Both the position numbers and the translations under genes were made by a program. From positions 1 through 64,000 of the forward strand of contig CAJCHO010000008.1 of assembly GCA_903970145.1 (NCBI GenBank): a DNA stretch of 64,000 nt. The letters run 5' to 3'. The notes beneath the pieces were generated by a model, which did no database searches, was not told the origin of the DNA, and saw only the letters and a list, made by a program, of their open reading frames with translations. How positions within the stretch are numbered: position 1 is the first letter of the stretch; each line of letters opens with the position of its first letter. Shown piece after piece: positions 1 through 9,795 of this stretch. The stretch comes from Mycobacteriaceae bacterium (GTDB taxonomy: Bacteria > Pseudomonadota > Gammaproteobacteria > Burkholderiales > Burkholderiaceae_D).

Positions 1-117
1 ATATTACTCACCCGTTCGCCACTCGCCACCAGGGTTGCCCCCGTGCTGCCGTTCGACTTGCATGTGTAAGGCATGCCGCCAGCGTTCAATCTGAGCCAGG
101 ATCAAACTCTTCAGTTT
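1..117 (-). rRNA. rrs: 16S ribosomal RNA, 5' end (partial)
   Basis: Read on the minus strand, this is the start of a 16S rRNA. The universal primer site AGAGTTTGATCCTGGCTCAG is followed by the V1 stem region, up to the GTGAGTAAT segment at the window edge. The mature 5' end is placed near 117 by comparison with the usual AAACTGAAGAG start. The rest of the gene lies outside the window. The V1 sequence (GGCAGCACGGGGGCAACC) is of the type seen in Burkholderiales. That taxonomic reading is from memory; the gene identity is certain. Confidence 0.98.
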
Positions 118-259
118 AATCTCTGTTTCAACTCTTTCGAGTTGGTCGCTCACTCAAAAAAATTGTAGGTGTGTGATACCTACATTCTTTCAGTGCGAGC
201 TCTTTGATGCTTTTAGTTTGCACATCACGAATTGCTTCGTGGCGTGCTGCACTTTGACA

Positions 260-302
260 TCCAAGCGCCCACACTTATCGGCTGTTGATTTTTAAAGAGC
301 AG
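260..302 (-). promoter_or_regulatory. rRNA leader antitermination region (boxA)
   Basis: On the minus strand the sequence TGCTCTTTAAAAATCAACAG is followed by CCGATAAGTGTGGGCGCTTG. This matches the boxA-containing leader found ahead of 16S rRNA in betaproteobacteria, where it loads the Nus antitermination complex. It lies about 150 bases before the mature 16S 5' end and downstream of the promoter at 345-373. The match is by recognition of the boxA core TGCTCTTTA. Confidence 0.8.
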
Positions 303-344
303 GCTGCAATCGAAATTTTTATTTCGTTGCAGCAGAGAAATGAG

Positions 345-373
345 ATTATGAGGCGATTTTTTTGCCCTGTCAA
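345..373 (-). promoter_or_regulatory. rrn operon sigma70 promoter
   Basis: The minus strand carries TTGACA (373-368) and CATAAT (350-345) separated by exactly 17 bases: a near-consensus sigma70 promoter pointing at the 16S gene. The stretch between this promoter and the end of the hydratase gene at 491 would hold UP-element and Fis sites, but none can be assigned by eye. Confidence 0.85.
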
Positions 374-490
374 GTCGACTCGGGAGAAATCCCCGAGCCC
401 ATGCGTTGACCGACTGGTGCGCCCCCTATCCGGACTCCCTAAGCACCACCAAAGCAGAGCTTTGCAGTGGCGCGAAGGGGGCAAATTATA

Positions 491-1267
491 TCACCGATTG
501 GTGAACGAGGGCAAGCGCTTCTCCAGGAAAGCGCTCATGCCCTCCTTCTGATCGCTCGTCGCAAACGTCGCGTGGAACAGGCGTCGTTCGAAGAGCAGTC
601 CCTCGTTGAGCGGTGACTCGAAGGCACGGTTGATCGACTCCTTGATCATCAGCACTGTCGGCAGTGAGTACGAGGAAATCGTCGCTGCCGCCTCGAGCGC
701 CTCGGCGACACAGCGGTCAGCTGGCACGACACGCGCGACCAGCCCCGCCCTCTCTGCTTCGCTGGCATCTATCATGCGCGCGGTCAGGCACATATCCATC
801 GCCTTGGCCTTGCCTACCGCGCGCGGCAGGCGCTGGGTGCCACCCGCCCCGGGAAGGACTCCTAGCTTGACTTCGGGTTGTCCGAAGCGCGCCGTGTCGG
901 CAGCGAAGATCATGTCGCACATCATCGCCAGCTCGCAGCCACCACCGAGCGCAAAACCGCGCACCGCAGCGATGATGGGCTTGCGTACGCGCCGGATCGT
1001 CTCCCAGTTGCGCGTGATGTAGTCATTGCGATAGACATCGACAAATCCCCACTGGGACATGGCACCGATATCGGCTCCGGCGGCAAATGCCTTGTCGTTG
1101 CCGGTCAGTACCATGCAGCCGATGGTGTCGTCGGCATCGAAGGCCGCGAGCGCCGTGCCGAGCTCGTCGATGAGAGCGTCACTGAGCGCGTTAAGCTGCT
1201 TGGGACGATTAAGGGTGACGAGGCCAACTTTGCCGTGGACCTCGGTGAGGATATTGGTATAGGACAT
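491..1267 (-). CDS. Enoyl-CoA hydratase
   Basis: A 258-aa crotonase-family protein that would hydrate trans-2-enoyl-CoA in fatty-acid or aromatic-acid beta-oxidation. The oxyanion-hole segment AAGADI, the GGGCELAM block with the first catalytic Glu, and PEVKLGVLPGAGGTQR with the second are all present. The start is the ATG at 1267 (MSYTNIL). The reading frame stays open for 82 more codons upstream, but that extension is Arg/Pro-rich and unlike the family. The gene ends about 120 bases upstream of the rrn promoter. It is close to the FadB1x/PaaF type; the substrate is not readable from sequence. Confidence 0.92.
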   Translation of the reverse strand: MSYTNILTEVHGKVGLVTLNRPKQLNALSDALIDELGTALAAFDADDTIGCMVLTGNDKAFAAGADIGAMSQWGFVDVYRNDYITRNWETIRRVRKPIIAAVRGFALGGGCELAMMCDMIFAADTARFGQPEVKLGVLPGAGGTQRLPRAVGKAKAMDMCLTARMIDASEAERAGLVARVVPADRCVAEALEAAATISSYSLPTVLMIKESINRAFESPLNEGLLFERRLFHATFATSDQKEGMSAFLEKRLPSFTNR

Positions 1268-1337
1268 GGGCAGGCCTTCTCTCGGGGTGGGGTGCCCGAA
1301 GATTCTGCCACAGGGTCCCCGCGAGCGGGCCGGCCAC

Positions 1338-3980
1338 TCAGCTTCTGGTCGCGCGCGCCTCGAGGAACTCGGCGATCTCGGCCGCCGACAGCGGCGCGCC
1401 GAAATAAAAGCCCTGGCCGGCGTCGCAACCGGCAGCGACCAGCTGGTCATATTGTTCGCGGGTCTCGATGCCCTCGGCAACCACCATGTAGTCCAGACGC
1501 CGCGCGATCGCAATCACAGCGGCAATGATGGTGGCACTGTCGCCCTCGATGGCCAGATCGTCGATGAATGCCTTGTCGAGCTTGATCTGACTGACCACGA
1601 GGCGCCTCAGATAGCTCAGGGACGAGTAGCCCGCGCCAAAATCGTCGATGGCAATGCGTACTCCGAGCTCGCGCAATTCCGTCAGCACGCGCTCGGTCGT
1701 CTTGTTGCTGTCTAGCAGGCTCTGTTCGGTTACTTCAAGTACCAGATTGCGCGCCGCTACACCGGAGCGCATCAAGGCACTGGCGATGGTCGCCGGAAGA
1801 TGGCGGTCCTGAAACTGGCGTGCGGTCACATTCACCGAAATCGGCAACAGGCCAAAGCCGGCACGCTCCCAACCGACGATTTGGTCGCAGGCCTCGCCAA
1901 GCGCCCACTTGGTGATCGCATCCAGACTGCCACTGTGTTCGGCCGCCGCCATGAAGGTGCTGGGCAGGAGCAGCCCGCGCTGCGGGTGTTGCCAGCGCAA
2001 GAGCGCCTCAAGGCCGATGACGTTGCCCGATTTCAGCTCGATCTGCGGCTGGTAGAACAGGCTCAACTCACCGGACTTGAGCGCCTGTCCGATTTCGCTG
2101 TCCAGTTCCCGCTGCAAGGCCAGGCGCTGGGCGAGCTGGGCATTGAATACATAGAATTGCGAGCGTCCCGCGCCCTTGGCCTGGTACATGGCGATGTCTG
2201 CCTGGGCGAGCAGCGCCTCGGCTTCCTGGGCATCGTCCGGGAAAGACGCCACGCCGACACTGGCGCCGATGTGACGCTCCATTCCCGGCACAAGGCCGCT
2301 TGCGCCGAGGCGATCGACAATGCTCTGCGCGAGAACACCAACCTGCTCGGCGCCCATATCACGCAAAATGACCAGAAACTCGTCGCCTCCCATGCGTGCC
2401 ACCAGTGCCTCGGGTCCGGTCGCTTCGCGCAACAGACTTGCGACGCGCACGAGCAGCCGATCGCCATGACCGTGGCCCAGGGTGTCGTTAACCTCCTTGA
2501 ATTCGTCGAGGTCGATCAGCAGCAAGCTCACTCGACCAGCCGACTTCGCCGCCTGCGCCAGCGCCGCTCGCAATTCGGATTCGGCGTGGTTGCGATTGGC
2601 AAGGCCGGTCAGGGAGTCATGCAGCGCCATCACTTCGGTATGGGCAGCAGCCACCCGGCGCTCTTCGCTCTCGAGCGCCAGAGCGACCAGCAGTGACAGG
2701 CCCGCGGCGAAGTCGATTTCTTCGCTAGCCCAGCTGCGCGCCTGCGCCGCGTACTCGAGGCTGAGTACGCCAAGCGTCTTATGCGATCGCACCACCGGAA
2801 AGTCGAGCATGGCGCCGATGTTGGCAGCGGCCAGCCGTGCGACGTGGTGTTCTCCGACCGCCGGGTGGTGATGGATGTCGGGCACGATGATCGGGCGGTG
2901 CAGGTGGATGTCCTGCACGTACAGAGGAAAATCCGCGTCGGAAATCAGCTCACGCATCGGATCGGCCACCATCGCCTGCCCGGCGCGAAGCGAACGTTGC
3001 TCGCAGCGAAACAGGCTGCGCTCGGCGTCATAGCGCCAAAAGCTCGCACTCTGCACGCCCAGTTCCTCGACGGCTACCCGCGTGATGCGATCCAGCTGGC
3101 TGGCCAGATCCGCCGCCGCATCGGTCGCCAGGGCAAACAGTGCGTCGCGCAAGCGACTCGCATAGTCGGCCTGCTGCTCTCGCTGCTGCTGATCGAGCGA
3201 TTCGCCAGTGATATCGCGCGCGCAGATCACGATGCCATCGATGCGCGCCAGATCGATGCAGTTGCGCATACGCGTTGACAGGACACGCTCGCTACCGTCG
3301 CGATGACGCATCCGACAGATATGCGCCTGCTCGTGTCGGGATTGCGCAGCACCGATCATGCGCGTGAGGACCTGCTCGGTGCGCTCGACGTCCTCGGGGT
3401 GCAGGAAGGTACGCCACGGCCGCCCGAGCAGAATATTGGCCGACAGCCCGAGCAATGACTCGATCGAGGGGCTCGCAAAGCTGATCGTCAGGCGCCGGTC
3501 AATGACCAGCAGCGGATCGGGCTGGTGCATCGAGAGCGCCCGATAGAACTGCTCGACTTCGACGAGTTCGCGTCGCAGATCGCGCTCAGCGGTAATGTCA
3601 CGAACCTGCCAGATCGAGTCCGCACCCAGCGAATTGTCTTCGCCCAGGCGCTGCACGATTATCTCGGCCATGAAAGACGACCCATCGCTTGCGCTCAGCA
3701 GGTGCTCGACCCGGGCAACGCCCTTTTGCAGCGCCTCCAGGAGCAGGCGCTCGAAACGCTCGGCGCTCTTGACCCCGACAAAAATCGACAGCACCGACTG
3801 CTCGCGCGGATCGTCCGTGCGTGCCGAGAACAGGCGTTGCCAGGTCGGATTGGCACGCCGAATGCTGCCCGCCCGCACCGCCGCAACGGCGTGCGTGGGA
3901 TGATCAAGCAGGGCCAGGAGCGCGCGAACGCTCTGGGCGGGCTCGGAATTGTTCGCTAAATGTTCGGTTTGGTGGATCAA
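1338..3980 (-). CDS. PAS-PAS-GAF-GGDEF-EAL cyclic-di-GMP protein
   Basis: An 880-aa cytoplasmic signalling protein with no membrane segment. Two PAS regions (about 25-130 and 143-260) precede a GAF domain (about 275-440), a GGDEF domain (about 450-610) and an EAL domain (about 620-875). The diguanylate cyclase signature MGGDEF is intact near residue 531. The phosphodiesterase signature EALLR is near 657, and the loop motif DDFGAGYSSLSYL is also intact. Both activities are therefore possible; which one dominates cannot be told. The frame begins with TTG and no ATG is available before residue 105, so the start is uncertain. The gene stands alone between the hydratase and a divergent reductase. 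Confidence 0.93.
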   Translation of the reverse strand: MIHQTEHLANNSEPAQSVRALLALLDHPTHAVAAVRAGSIRRANPTWQRLFSARTDDPREQSVLSIFVGVKSAERFERLLLEALQKGVARVEHLLSASDGSSFMAEIIVQRLGEDNSLGADSIWQVRDITAERDLRRELVEVEQFYRALSMHQPDPLLVIDRRLTISFASPSIESLLGLSANILLGRPWRTFLHPEDVERTEQVLTRMIGAAQSRHEQAHICRMRHRDGSERVLSTRMRNCIDLARIDGIVICARDITGESLDQQQREQQADYASRLRDALFALATDAAADLASQLDRITRVAVEELGVQSASFWRYDAERSLFRCEQRSLRAGQAMVADPMRELISDADFPLYVQDIHLHRPIIVPDIHHHPAVGEHHVARLAAANIGAMLDFPVVRSHKTLGVLSLEYAAQARSWASEEIDFAAGLSLLVALALESEERRVAAAHTEVMALHDSLTGLANRNHAESELRAALAQAAKSAGRVSLLLIDLDEFKEVNDTLGHGHGDRLLVRVASLLREATGPEALVARMGGDEFLVILRDMGAEQVGVLAQSIVDRLGASGLVPGMERHIGASVGVASFPDDAQEAEALLAQADIAMYQAKGAGRSQFYVFNAQLAQRLALQRELDSEIGQALKSGELSLFYQPQIELKSGNVIGLEALLRWQHPQRGLLLPSTFMAAAEHSGSLDAITKWALGEACDQIVGWERAGFGLLPISVNVTARQFQDRHLPATIASALMRSGVAARNLVLEVTEQSLLDSNKTTERVLTELRELGVRIAIDDFGAGYSSLSYLRRLVVSQIKLDKAFIDDLAIEGDSATIIAAVIAIARRLDYMVVAEGIETREQYDQLVAAGCDAGQGFYFGAPLSAAEIAEFLEARATRS

Positions 3981-4235
3981 CGTCGATGCGCGCTAGTTTT
4001 GGGGGCGCCGAATCCCCGAGTAGGCGCTGGCGAGTATTCCATACCAGCCGTCTGGTGGCATGCTTTCCAGCCAAATGGTTGACGGCGTCCGCCGAACGCG
4101 CCGGCGATCTGTCGTTTTTTTGCGCCAGCCGGTCGCGAGCGGACGCGGCGCACCCGCCGCGCTTCGCTAAACTGTCTGTCGTGGCAGGTTCCGGGCTCGA
4201 TCCGGACGCCAGCGAACTCGAGGAGACCGAGCCGA

Positions 4236-5228
4236 ATGTTCCGGGCTATTTTGCTGTCGCGTATCAACGATCAATTTTCTGCAGGGGTGGCTGAACTTGA
4301 GGATTCAGACTTACCGGTAATCGCGACACGCGCAGTAAAGCTCTCGGTGGAGTATTCATCGCTTAACTACAAGGATGCGCTAGCGCTCACCAATCGCAGC
4401 CCGGTGGTGCGCAAGTGGCCGATGGTCCCCGGAATCGATGCGGTCGGAACGGTGACTGAAAGCTCACATCCCGGGTTCTCAGTTGGCACCACAGCAGTTC
4501 TCAATGGCTGGGGGGCCGGCGAGATTCACTGGGGTGGTCTCGCGCAAAGGGCATGCCTGGATGGCGATTGGCTGGTGCCGCTACCGGAGGGGTTAACAAG
4601 CCTTGAAGCGATGGCCATCGGCACGGCCGGTTACACCGCAATGCTGTGCGTGCTCGCGCTCGAAGACAACGGCGTAAACCCGGGCGTCGGCGAAATCCTC
4701 GTAACAGGGGCGAGTGGCGGGGTCGGCAGCATCGCAATTCTGCTCTTGGCGCGCCTTGGCTATCGGGTCGTGGCGAGCACCGGCAAGAGCGAGACTCATG
4801 CGTATCTGAAGGAGCTCGGTGCGCAGGAGATCATCGATCGCGCCACGCTCGCTGCGCCTGGCAAACCCCTGCAAAAGGAGAGGTTTGCAGGCGTCGTCGA
4901 TTCGGTCGGCTCGCACACTCTGGCCAATGCATGCGCGCAAGTCCGCTATGCGGGCGTTGTGACGGCGTGTGGACTGGCCCAGGGGATGGATTTCCCGGCG
5001 AGCGTTGCGCCCTTTATCCTGCGGGGAGTCAAGCTGATCGGTGTCGACAGCGTCATGGCGCCGATCGCCAGACGGGTAAGTGCCTGGCAGCGGCTGGCCC
5101 GCGATATCGATCATCGGTGCCTGGCCAGCCTCACGCAAAAGATTGGGCTCGGGGAATCCTTTGGCGCTGCCGCGGCACTCATGGCAGGAACCCACCATGG
5201 GCGCACAGTCATCGATGTCAACGCCTGA
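4236..5228 (+). CDS. acuI: AcuI/YhdH-family NADPH-dependent quinone/acryloyl-CoA reductase
   Basis: A 330-aa medium-chain dehydrogenase/reductase without structural zinc ligands. SLNYKDALALTNRSPVVRKWPMVPGIDAVG is split here as SLNYKDALA and WPMVPGIDAVG, both typical of the YhdH/AcuI family. TGASGGVGSIA is the NADPH-binding glycine motif. Relatives reduce acryloyl-CoA to propionyl-CoA or detoxify quinones and enals. The start is ATG 4236, with AGGAG about 11 bases ahead. It is divergent from the GGDEF-EAL gene across about 255 bases in which I see no gene. The symbol is assigned by family resemblance. Confidence 0.85.
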   Translation: MFRAILLSRINDQFSAGVAELEDSDLPVIATRAVKLSVEYSSLNYKDALALTNRSPVVRKWPMVPGIDAVGTVTESSHPGFSVGTTAVLNGWGAGEIHWGGLAQRACLDGDWLVPLPEGLTSLEAMAIGTAGYTAMLCVLALEDNGVNPGVGEILVTGASGGVGSIAILLLARLGYRVVASTGKSETHAYLKELGAQEIIDRATLAAPGKPLQKERFAGVVDSVGSHTLANACAQVRYAGVVTACGLAQGMDFPASVAPFILRGVKLIGVDSVMAPIARRVSAWQRLARDIDHRCLASLTQKIGLGESFGAAAALMAGTHHGRTVIDVNA

Positions 5229-5329
5229 ACCATGAGGCACCAGTCGGCGCCTGGCCAGCTTGCGACACCGCTGGGTGGTGGCGCGTGCGGCCGGGCGCTT
5301 CGCAGCGACCCAACCGTGGATGCAAGCCC

Positions 5330-7162
5330 ATGACGCGCAGCAAGAGCAGTCGGGCGACTCGTGCGCCGCTGCGTTACCGGGTAGAACTCGCCAATCCGGG
5401 GGCGCATGTATTCGAAGTGCAGGTTACGGTCCTGCACCCGGCGGTAAGCGGCCAGCGTTTTGCTCTGCCCGTCTGGATCCCGGGAAGCTACCTGGTGCGC
5501 GAGTTCGCACGCAATATCGTCGAAATCCGGGCCTTTGGCGGACGGGACGCCAAGCGCACGCTCGAAATCACCAAGCTCGACAAGAACACCTGGGAGGTGG
5601 CCCCGCACAAAGGACCAATCACGCTGATCTACAGCGTCTACGCTCTCGATGCGTCGGTGCGCGCCGCACATTTCGACACGACCCACGCGTTTTTTAACGG
5701 CACGAGCCTGTTCCTGCGGGTGCTCGGTCAGGAAGCCCAGGCGCACGAGCTCGAGATCGTGCGTCCCAGCGACAAAAAGATGGCCGAGTGGCGCATCGCC
5801 ACGACCCTGCCTGAACTCGCGGCCAAGCGCTACGGCTTTGGGACCTATCAGGCGTCCAACTACGATGAACTGGTGGATCACCCGATCGAGATCGGAAACT
5901 TCGAGCTGCTTACTTTCCAGGCCGCGGGAGTCTCACACGACATTGCTATCACGGGGAGCGTGCCGAACCTCGACGGCGAGCGCTTGTGTACGGATTTGCA
6001 GCGGCTTTGCGCCGAGCAGATCCTGTTGTTCGATCCACGCACGCGTCGCGCACCGTTTTCGCGCTATCTCTTTCTCGCCTCGGTCGTAACCGATGGCCAC
6101 GGAGGACTCGAGCACCGCTGTTCAACGGCGCTGCTGTGCAATCGTCGCAGCTTCCCGGTGCAAGGAACGATTGCTCTCGGGGACGACTACGAGAGTCTGC
6201 TGGGACTCGTGAGCCACGAATATTTCCATAGCTGGCTGGTCAAGCGCATCAAGCCGGCCGCATTCGCGCCTTACGATTTCGATTGCGAGAACTACACTTC
6301 CCTGCTCTGGATCTTCGAAGGCTTCACGAGTTACTACGACAGCCTGCTGCTGCGGCGCTCGGGCCTTTTGTCGGTCGAGCGCTATCTCAAAGACCTCGCC
6401 AAGACCATCTCTGATGTACTGCGCAACACCGGGCGCACCAAACAAAGCGTCGCGCAAAGCTCGTTTGACGCGTGGATCAAGTATTACCGGCCCGATGAGA
6501 ATTCGATAAATTCCGTGGTCAGCTATTACAAGAAGGGTGCGCTGATTGCCCTCGCTCTGGATCTGACCATTCGTGAGGAGACCGACAGCAAGTATTCTCT
6601 GGACGATGTGATGCGCGCGCTCTGGCAACAGTTCGGGCGCAATTTCTATCCCGACAATGCCCGCGGCCTGGCCGAGGACGGCTTCGCCGACGTGGTACGG
6701 GCGGCCACCGGTGTCGACGTGAGTCGCCAGGTGCGACAGTGGGCCTACGGTACTGGGGGTCCTCCCCTGCGCGAGCTGCTCGACCGCGTCGGCGTAAAAC
6801 TGACTCTGGCCCCGGCCGGCACCCCGAGACGCGACGGCAAATCGCGGCCCTACCTGGGAATGAATACCGCGAGCCACCACGGCTTGTGCCGGGTCACGAG
6901 CGTACATGACGACTCCCCGGCACAGCATGCCGGACTGTCGGCCGGGGACGTGCTGGTCGCCCTGGGCGGCCTGCGGCTGCCCGAAGACGGGCCGGAGAGC
7001 CTGCTCGAGCGCTACCAGCCCGGGCAGGTCGTCGATCTACACTTTTTCAGACGCGACGAATTGATGTCGCGACGCATTACACTGGCAGCTACGCCACCGA
7101 CCTACTGTACTCTGACACCAACCCAGCCGGCCCGGAAATCGCGTCGCGCCTGGATCGGATAA
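5330..7162 (+). CDS. M61-family metallopeptidase with PDZ domain
   Basis: A 610-aa protein of the M61 (glycyl aminopeptidase) family. The zinc motif HEYFH sits near residue 297, with the downstream glutamate in WIFEGFTSYYDSL, which is the family pattern. A PDZ domain occupies roughly residues 505-590 (YLGMNTASHHGLCRVTSV and later). No signal peptide is visible, so it is probably cytoplasmic. The start ATG at 5330 (MTRSKSS) is chosen because homologous sequence begins there; the frame is open 228 codons further upstream, but that part runs over the end of the reductase gene in another frame. The gene is co-directional with its neighbours. Confidence 0.9.
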   Translation: MTRSKSSRATRAPLRYRVELANPGAHVFEVQVTVLHPAVSGQRFALPVWIPGSYLVREFARNIVEIRAFGGRDAKRTLEITKLDKNTWEVAPHKGPITLIYSVYALDASVRAAHFDTTHAFFNGTSLFLRVLGQEAQAHELEIVRPSDKKMAEWRIATTLPELAAKRYGFGTYQASNYDELVDHPIEIGNFELLTFQAAGVSHDIAITGSVPNLDGERLCTDLQRLCAEQILLFDPRTRRAPFSRYLFLASVVTDGHGGLEHRCSTALLCNRRSFPVQGTIALGDDYESLLGLVSHEYFHSWLVKRIKPAAFAPYDFDCENYTSLLWIFEGFTSYYDSLLLRRSGLLSVERYLKDLAKTISDVLRNTGRTKQSVAQSSFDAWIKYYRPDENSINSVVSYYKKGALIALALDLTIREETDSKYSLDDVMRALWQQFGRNFYPDNARGLAEDGFADVVRAATGVDVSRQVRQWAYGTGGPPLRELLDRVGVKLTLAPAGTPRRDGKSRPYLGMNTASHHGLCRVTSVHDDSPAQHAGLSAGDVLVALGGLRLPEDGPESLLERYQPGQVVDLHFFRRDELMSRRITLAATPPTYCTLTPTQPARKSRRAWIG

Positions 7163-7208
7163 GCTGATACGGGTTTTGTCATTTGAAAACACAAGTGAGA
7201 ACTGACGC

Positions 7209-7928
7209 GTGCTAAAAAATCAAAAACTGGCCGCATGGCTGACGGCACATCCCAAGACCATCTGGGTCAGCCTCGCACTGATCGTGCTGGCCGCTTGCGC
7301 CGCGCTCGCTTTACCCATCATGCGCCATCATGAAGTCCGCCAATTGGCGGCCCAGGCCAACTACTCGACCAAGCTCCTCTTACAGGCCATGCGCATCCCG
7401 GGCAACCTCCAGGGCGAGCCGGGGGAGGCGACCGACCAGCTCACCGAGATTGCCAACACCCTGTCCCATCAGCACGACACGCTCGTGCTCGCGCACGTGC
7501 ATTTTGCCCGGGCGGCATGGCTTGCAAGTATCGAATACACGGAGTTCACTTCACGTTTCGCCCAGAAACTGCTCGATGTCGGTGCCGCCCATCAGCACAC
7601 CGCTGAAACGATGGCGAACTACAACGCGGCCGTATTGAACTTCAAATACTCGACCCGAAAAAACCAGCTCGATGCCATGCAGGCCCTCAACGATGAGTCT
7701 GGAGTTGCTCGGCGCGACACGGATCTGGCCTACCAGGAATGCGTAATCGCGCTCACACTGAACCGCCAGCTGGAATCTCTGTTCACCCACACCGAGCAGG
7801 CGCTCGGAGATCTTGACCCAACGGTCGCCGATGCCACGCGCGCACTCGACCCGCAAATCCTGGCGGCGATCAGCAGCGCCCACGCGCTACGAAAGCAGTT
7901 CAACCCGATGGCAAAGAACCCTTACTGA
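7209..7928 (+). CDS. Membrane-anchored protein of unknown function
   Basis: A 239-aa protein starting at GTG 7209, which I do not recognise. A single hydrophobic segment at about residues 17-39 (IWVSLALIVLAACAALALPI) would anchor it in the inner membrane. The rest is helical, rich in Ala, His and Gln, and probably periplasmic. The hydrophobic segment also contains LAAC, but it lies too far inside to be a convincing lipobox. It follows the M61 peptidase by 46 bases and overlaps the end of trpC on the other strand by 7 bases. Confidence 0.75.
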   Translation: MLKNQKLAAWLTAHPKTIWVSLALIVLAACAALALPIMRHHEVRQLAAQANYSTKLLLQAMRIPGNLQGEPGEATDQLTEIANTLSHQHDTLVLAHVHFARAAWLASIEYTEFTSRFAQKLLDVGAAHQHTAETMANYNAAVLNFKYSTRKNQLDAMQALNDESGVARRDTDLAYQECVIALTLNRQLESLFTHTEQALGDLDPTVADATRALDPQILAAISSAHALRKQFNPMAKNPY

Positions 7929-8725
7929 CTTTTTCGCGTGCCAAATAGCGCGGCGAGCGCCACGCCCGGGTCGGGTGCGCGCATGAATGCCTCGCCAACC
8001 AGGAAGGCATGAATACCTGCCGCGCGCAGCATGCCCACATCCGCTGGCGCGCCGATTCCCGATTCGCTGACCATCACGGCGTCCCGATCCAGCATGCGTC
8101 GCAGGCGCACGCTTGTCTGCAAGTCGGTCTCGAAAGTACGCAGATCGCGATTGTTGACACCAATCAGGCGTGCCCCGCATTTCGTGGCCAGCTCCATTTC
8201 ACGCTCGTCGTGCACCTCGGTGAGAACGTCAAGGCCAATCTCGTGGGCACAAGCCGCCAGATCCTTCAAGGCTGCCGGCGCCAGCGCAGCCACAATCAGC
8301 AGGATGCAGTCGGCGCCCAGCACGCGTGCCTCGAAGATCTGGCTCTCGTCGACCATAAAGTCCTTGCGAAGGATCGGCAGATCAGTGGCCGCACGCGCGG
8401 CCACCAGATGGCCAGGCTCCCCACGAAAGTACTCGCGATCGGTTAGGACGGACAGGCAGCTTGCGCCGTGTTCGGCATAGCTCGTGGCAATGCGGGCCAC
8501 ATCGTAGTCATCGCGCAGCACACCTTTGGAAGGCGACGCGCGCTTGATTTCAGCGATGATCGCGGGCTGCCCGGCAGCCACGCGTGCCACGAGGCTGCGC
8601 TCGAAGCCGCGGCCCGGTCCCGCCTCCTCGGCGCGTCGACGAACGCTCACCAGCGAATCGCTGGCGCGCCAGCGCGCGATCTCCTCGTGCTTGGTCGCGA
8701 TGATGCGCGCCAGGATGTCGTTCAC
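7922..8725 (-). CDS. trpC: Indole-3-glycerol-phosphate synthase
   Basis: A 267-aa TIM-barrel enzyme that converts carboxyphenylamino-deoxyribulose phosphate to indole-3-glycerol phosphate in tryptophan synthesis. Family motifs are ILARIIATKHEEI at the N-terminus, AEIKRASPSKG (catalytic Lys), LRKDFMVDESQI, GVNNRDLRTFE and SESGI. Translation starts at GTG 8725, preceded by GGAGGG. It is the last gene of trpGDC, 14 bases after trpD. It stands alone, not fused to trpF as in enterics. Confidence 0.97.
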   Translation of the reverse strand: MNDILARIIATKHEEIARWRASDSLVSVRRRAEEAGPGRGFERSLVARVAAGQPAIIAEIKRASPSKGVLRDDYDVARIATSYAEHGASCLSVLTDREYFRGEPGHLVAARAATDLPILRKDFMVDESQIFEARVLGADCILLIVAALAPAALKDLAACAHEIGLDVLTEVHDEREMELATKCGARLIGVNNRDLRTFETDLQTSVRLRRMLDRDAVMVSESGIGAPADVGMLRAAGIHAFLVGEAFMRAPDPGVALAALFGTRKSQ

Positions 8726-8739
8726 GAGTGCCCTCCCAC

Positions 8740-9768
8740 CTAGGCCAATTCCCGGGTGGTACGTACGAATTCGTCCAGTTTGGCGCGCGCGGCGCCGCTG
8801 GCAATCGCCTCGCGCGCGAGCTCGATTGCCTGGGCGACGTCGGTTGCCAGACCGGCTGCGTAGAGGGCAAGCGCGCTATTCAGGATCACGATCTCACGGG
8901 CCGTCCCCTCGGTGTTGCCCAGCGCCTGCAGGATCATGTCGCGTGAATCGGCGGCGCTCGCGACCTTGATGGCGCGATTGGACACCATCCGCAGTCCGAA
9001 ATCCTCGGGGTGAATTTCATACTCGCGCACCACCCCATCCTTGAGTTCGCCGACCATCGTGGCAGCGCCAAGCGAGGCCTCATCCATGCCGTCCTTGCCG
9101 TACACCACCAGCACGTGCTCACTTCCGAGTCGCTGCAGCACGCGCACCTGGATACCGACCAGATCCGGATGAAAGACTCCCATGAGCTGATTCGGAGCAG
9201 CCGCCGGATTGGTCAGGGGGCCGAGGATATTGAAGATGGTGCGTACTCCGAGCTCCTTGCGCACCGGGGCGACGTTTTTCATCGCGGCATGGTGGTTGGG
9301 TGCAAACATGAATCCGACCCCGGTGCGCGCGAGGCATTCCTGCACTTTGGCGGGAGACAAAGTCGCACACGCCCCGAGGGCTTCGAGCACGTCGGCACTG
9401 CCGCTGCTGGAGCTGACGCCCCGATTGCCGTGCTTGGCGATTCGTGCGCCGGCGGCAGCAGCCACGAACATCGACGCAGTAGAGATGTTGAAAGTCTGGG
9501 CACCATCGCCGCCGGTGCCGCACAGGTCTACCAGATGCTTCTTGTCAGCGACCTCAACGGGGGTCGCGAACTCGCGCATGACCTGGGCCGCCGCGGCAAT
9601 CTCGCCGACCGTTTCTTTCTTGACTCTCAGACCAATCAGGATGGCCGCCATCAGCGGGTGGGAAAGCTCGCCTTGCATCATCATGCGCATGAGTTTGAGC
9701 ATCTCATCATGAAAAATCTCACGATGGTCGATGCAGCGCATCAGCGCTTCGGTTGGAGTGATGGGCAT
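8740..9768 (-). CDS. trpD: Anthranilate phosphoribosyltransferase
   Basis: A 342-aa enzyme that transfers phosphoribose from PRPP to anthranilate. The PRPP-binding loop [11 protein letters not shown], the following [21 protein letters not shown] region and [10 protein letters not shown] are all clear. ATG 9768 is preceded by GGAGC at good spacing. It lies between trpG and trpC in one transcription unit. Confidence 0.97.
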   Translation of the reverse strand: MPITPTEALMRCIDHREIFHDEMLKLMRMMMQGELSHPLMAAILIGLRVKKETVGEIAAAAQVMREFATPVEVADKKHLVDLCGTGGDGAQTFNISTASMFVAAAAGARIAKHGNRGVSSSSGSADVLEALGACATLSPAKVQECLARTGVGFMFAPNHHAAMKNVAPVRKELGVRTIFNILGPLTNPAAAPNQLMGVFHPDLVGIQVRVLQRLGSEHVLVVYGKDGMDEASLGAATMVGELKDGVVREYEIHPEDFGLRMVSNRAIKVASAADSRDMILQALGNTEGTAREIVILNSALALYAAGLATDVAQAIELAREAIASGAARAKLDEFVRTTRELA

Positions 9769-9795
9769 TGCTTGCTCCGTTACGATGCTTGTCGC

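Noticed and set aside
275..551. Short frames in the rrn leader and promoter region
   Set aside because: They overlap a recognised promoter and boxA leader and have no coding features.
4646..5329. Long N-terminal extension of the M61 peptidase frame
   Set aside because: The 228 extra codons are Arg/Ala-rich and run inside the AcuI/YhdH gene in another frame; M61 homology starts at the ATG at 5330.
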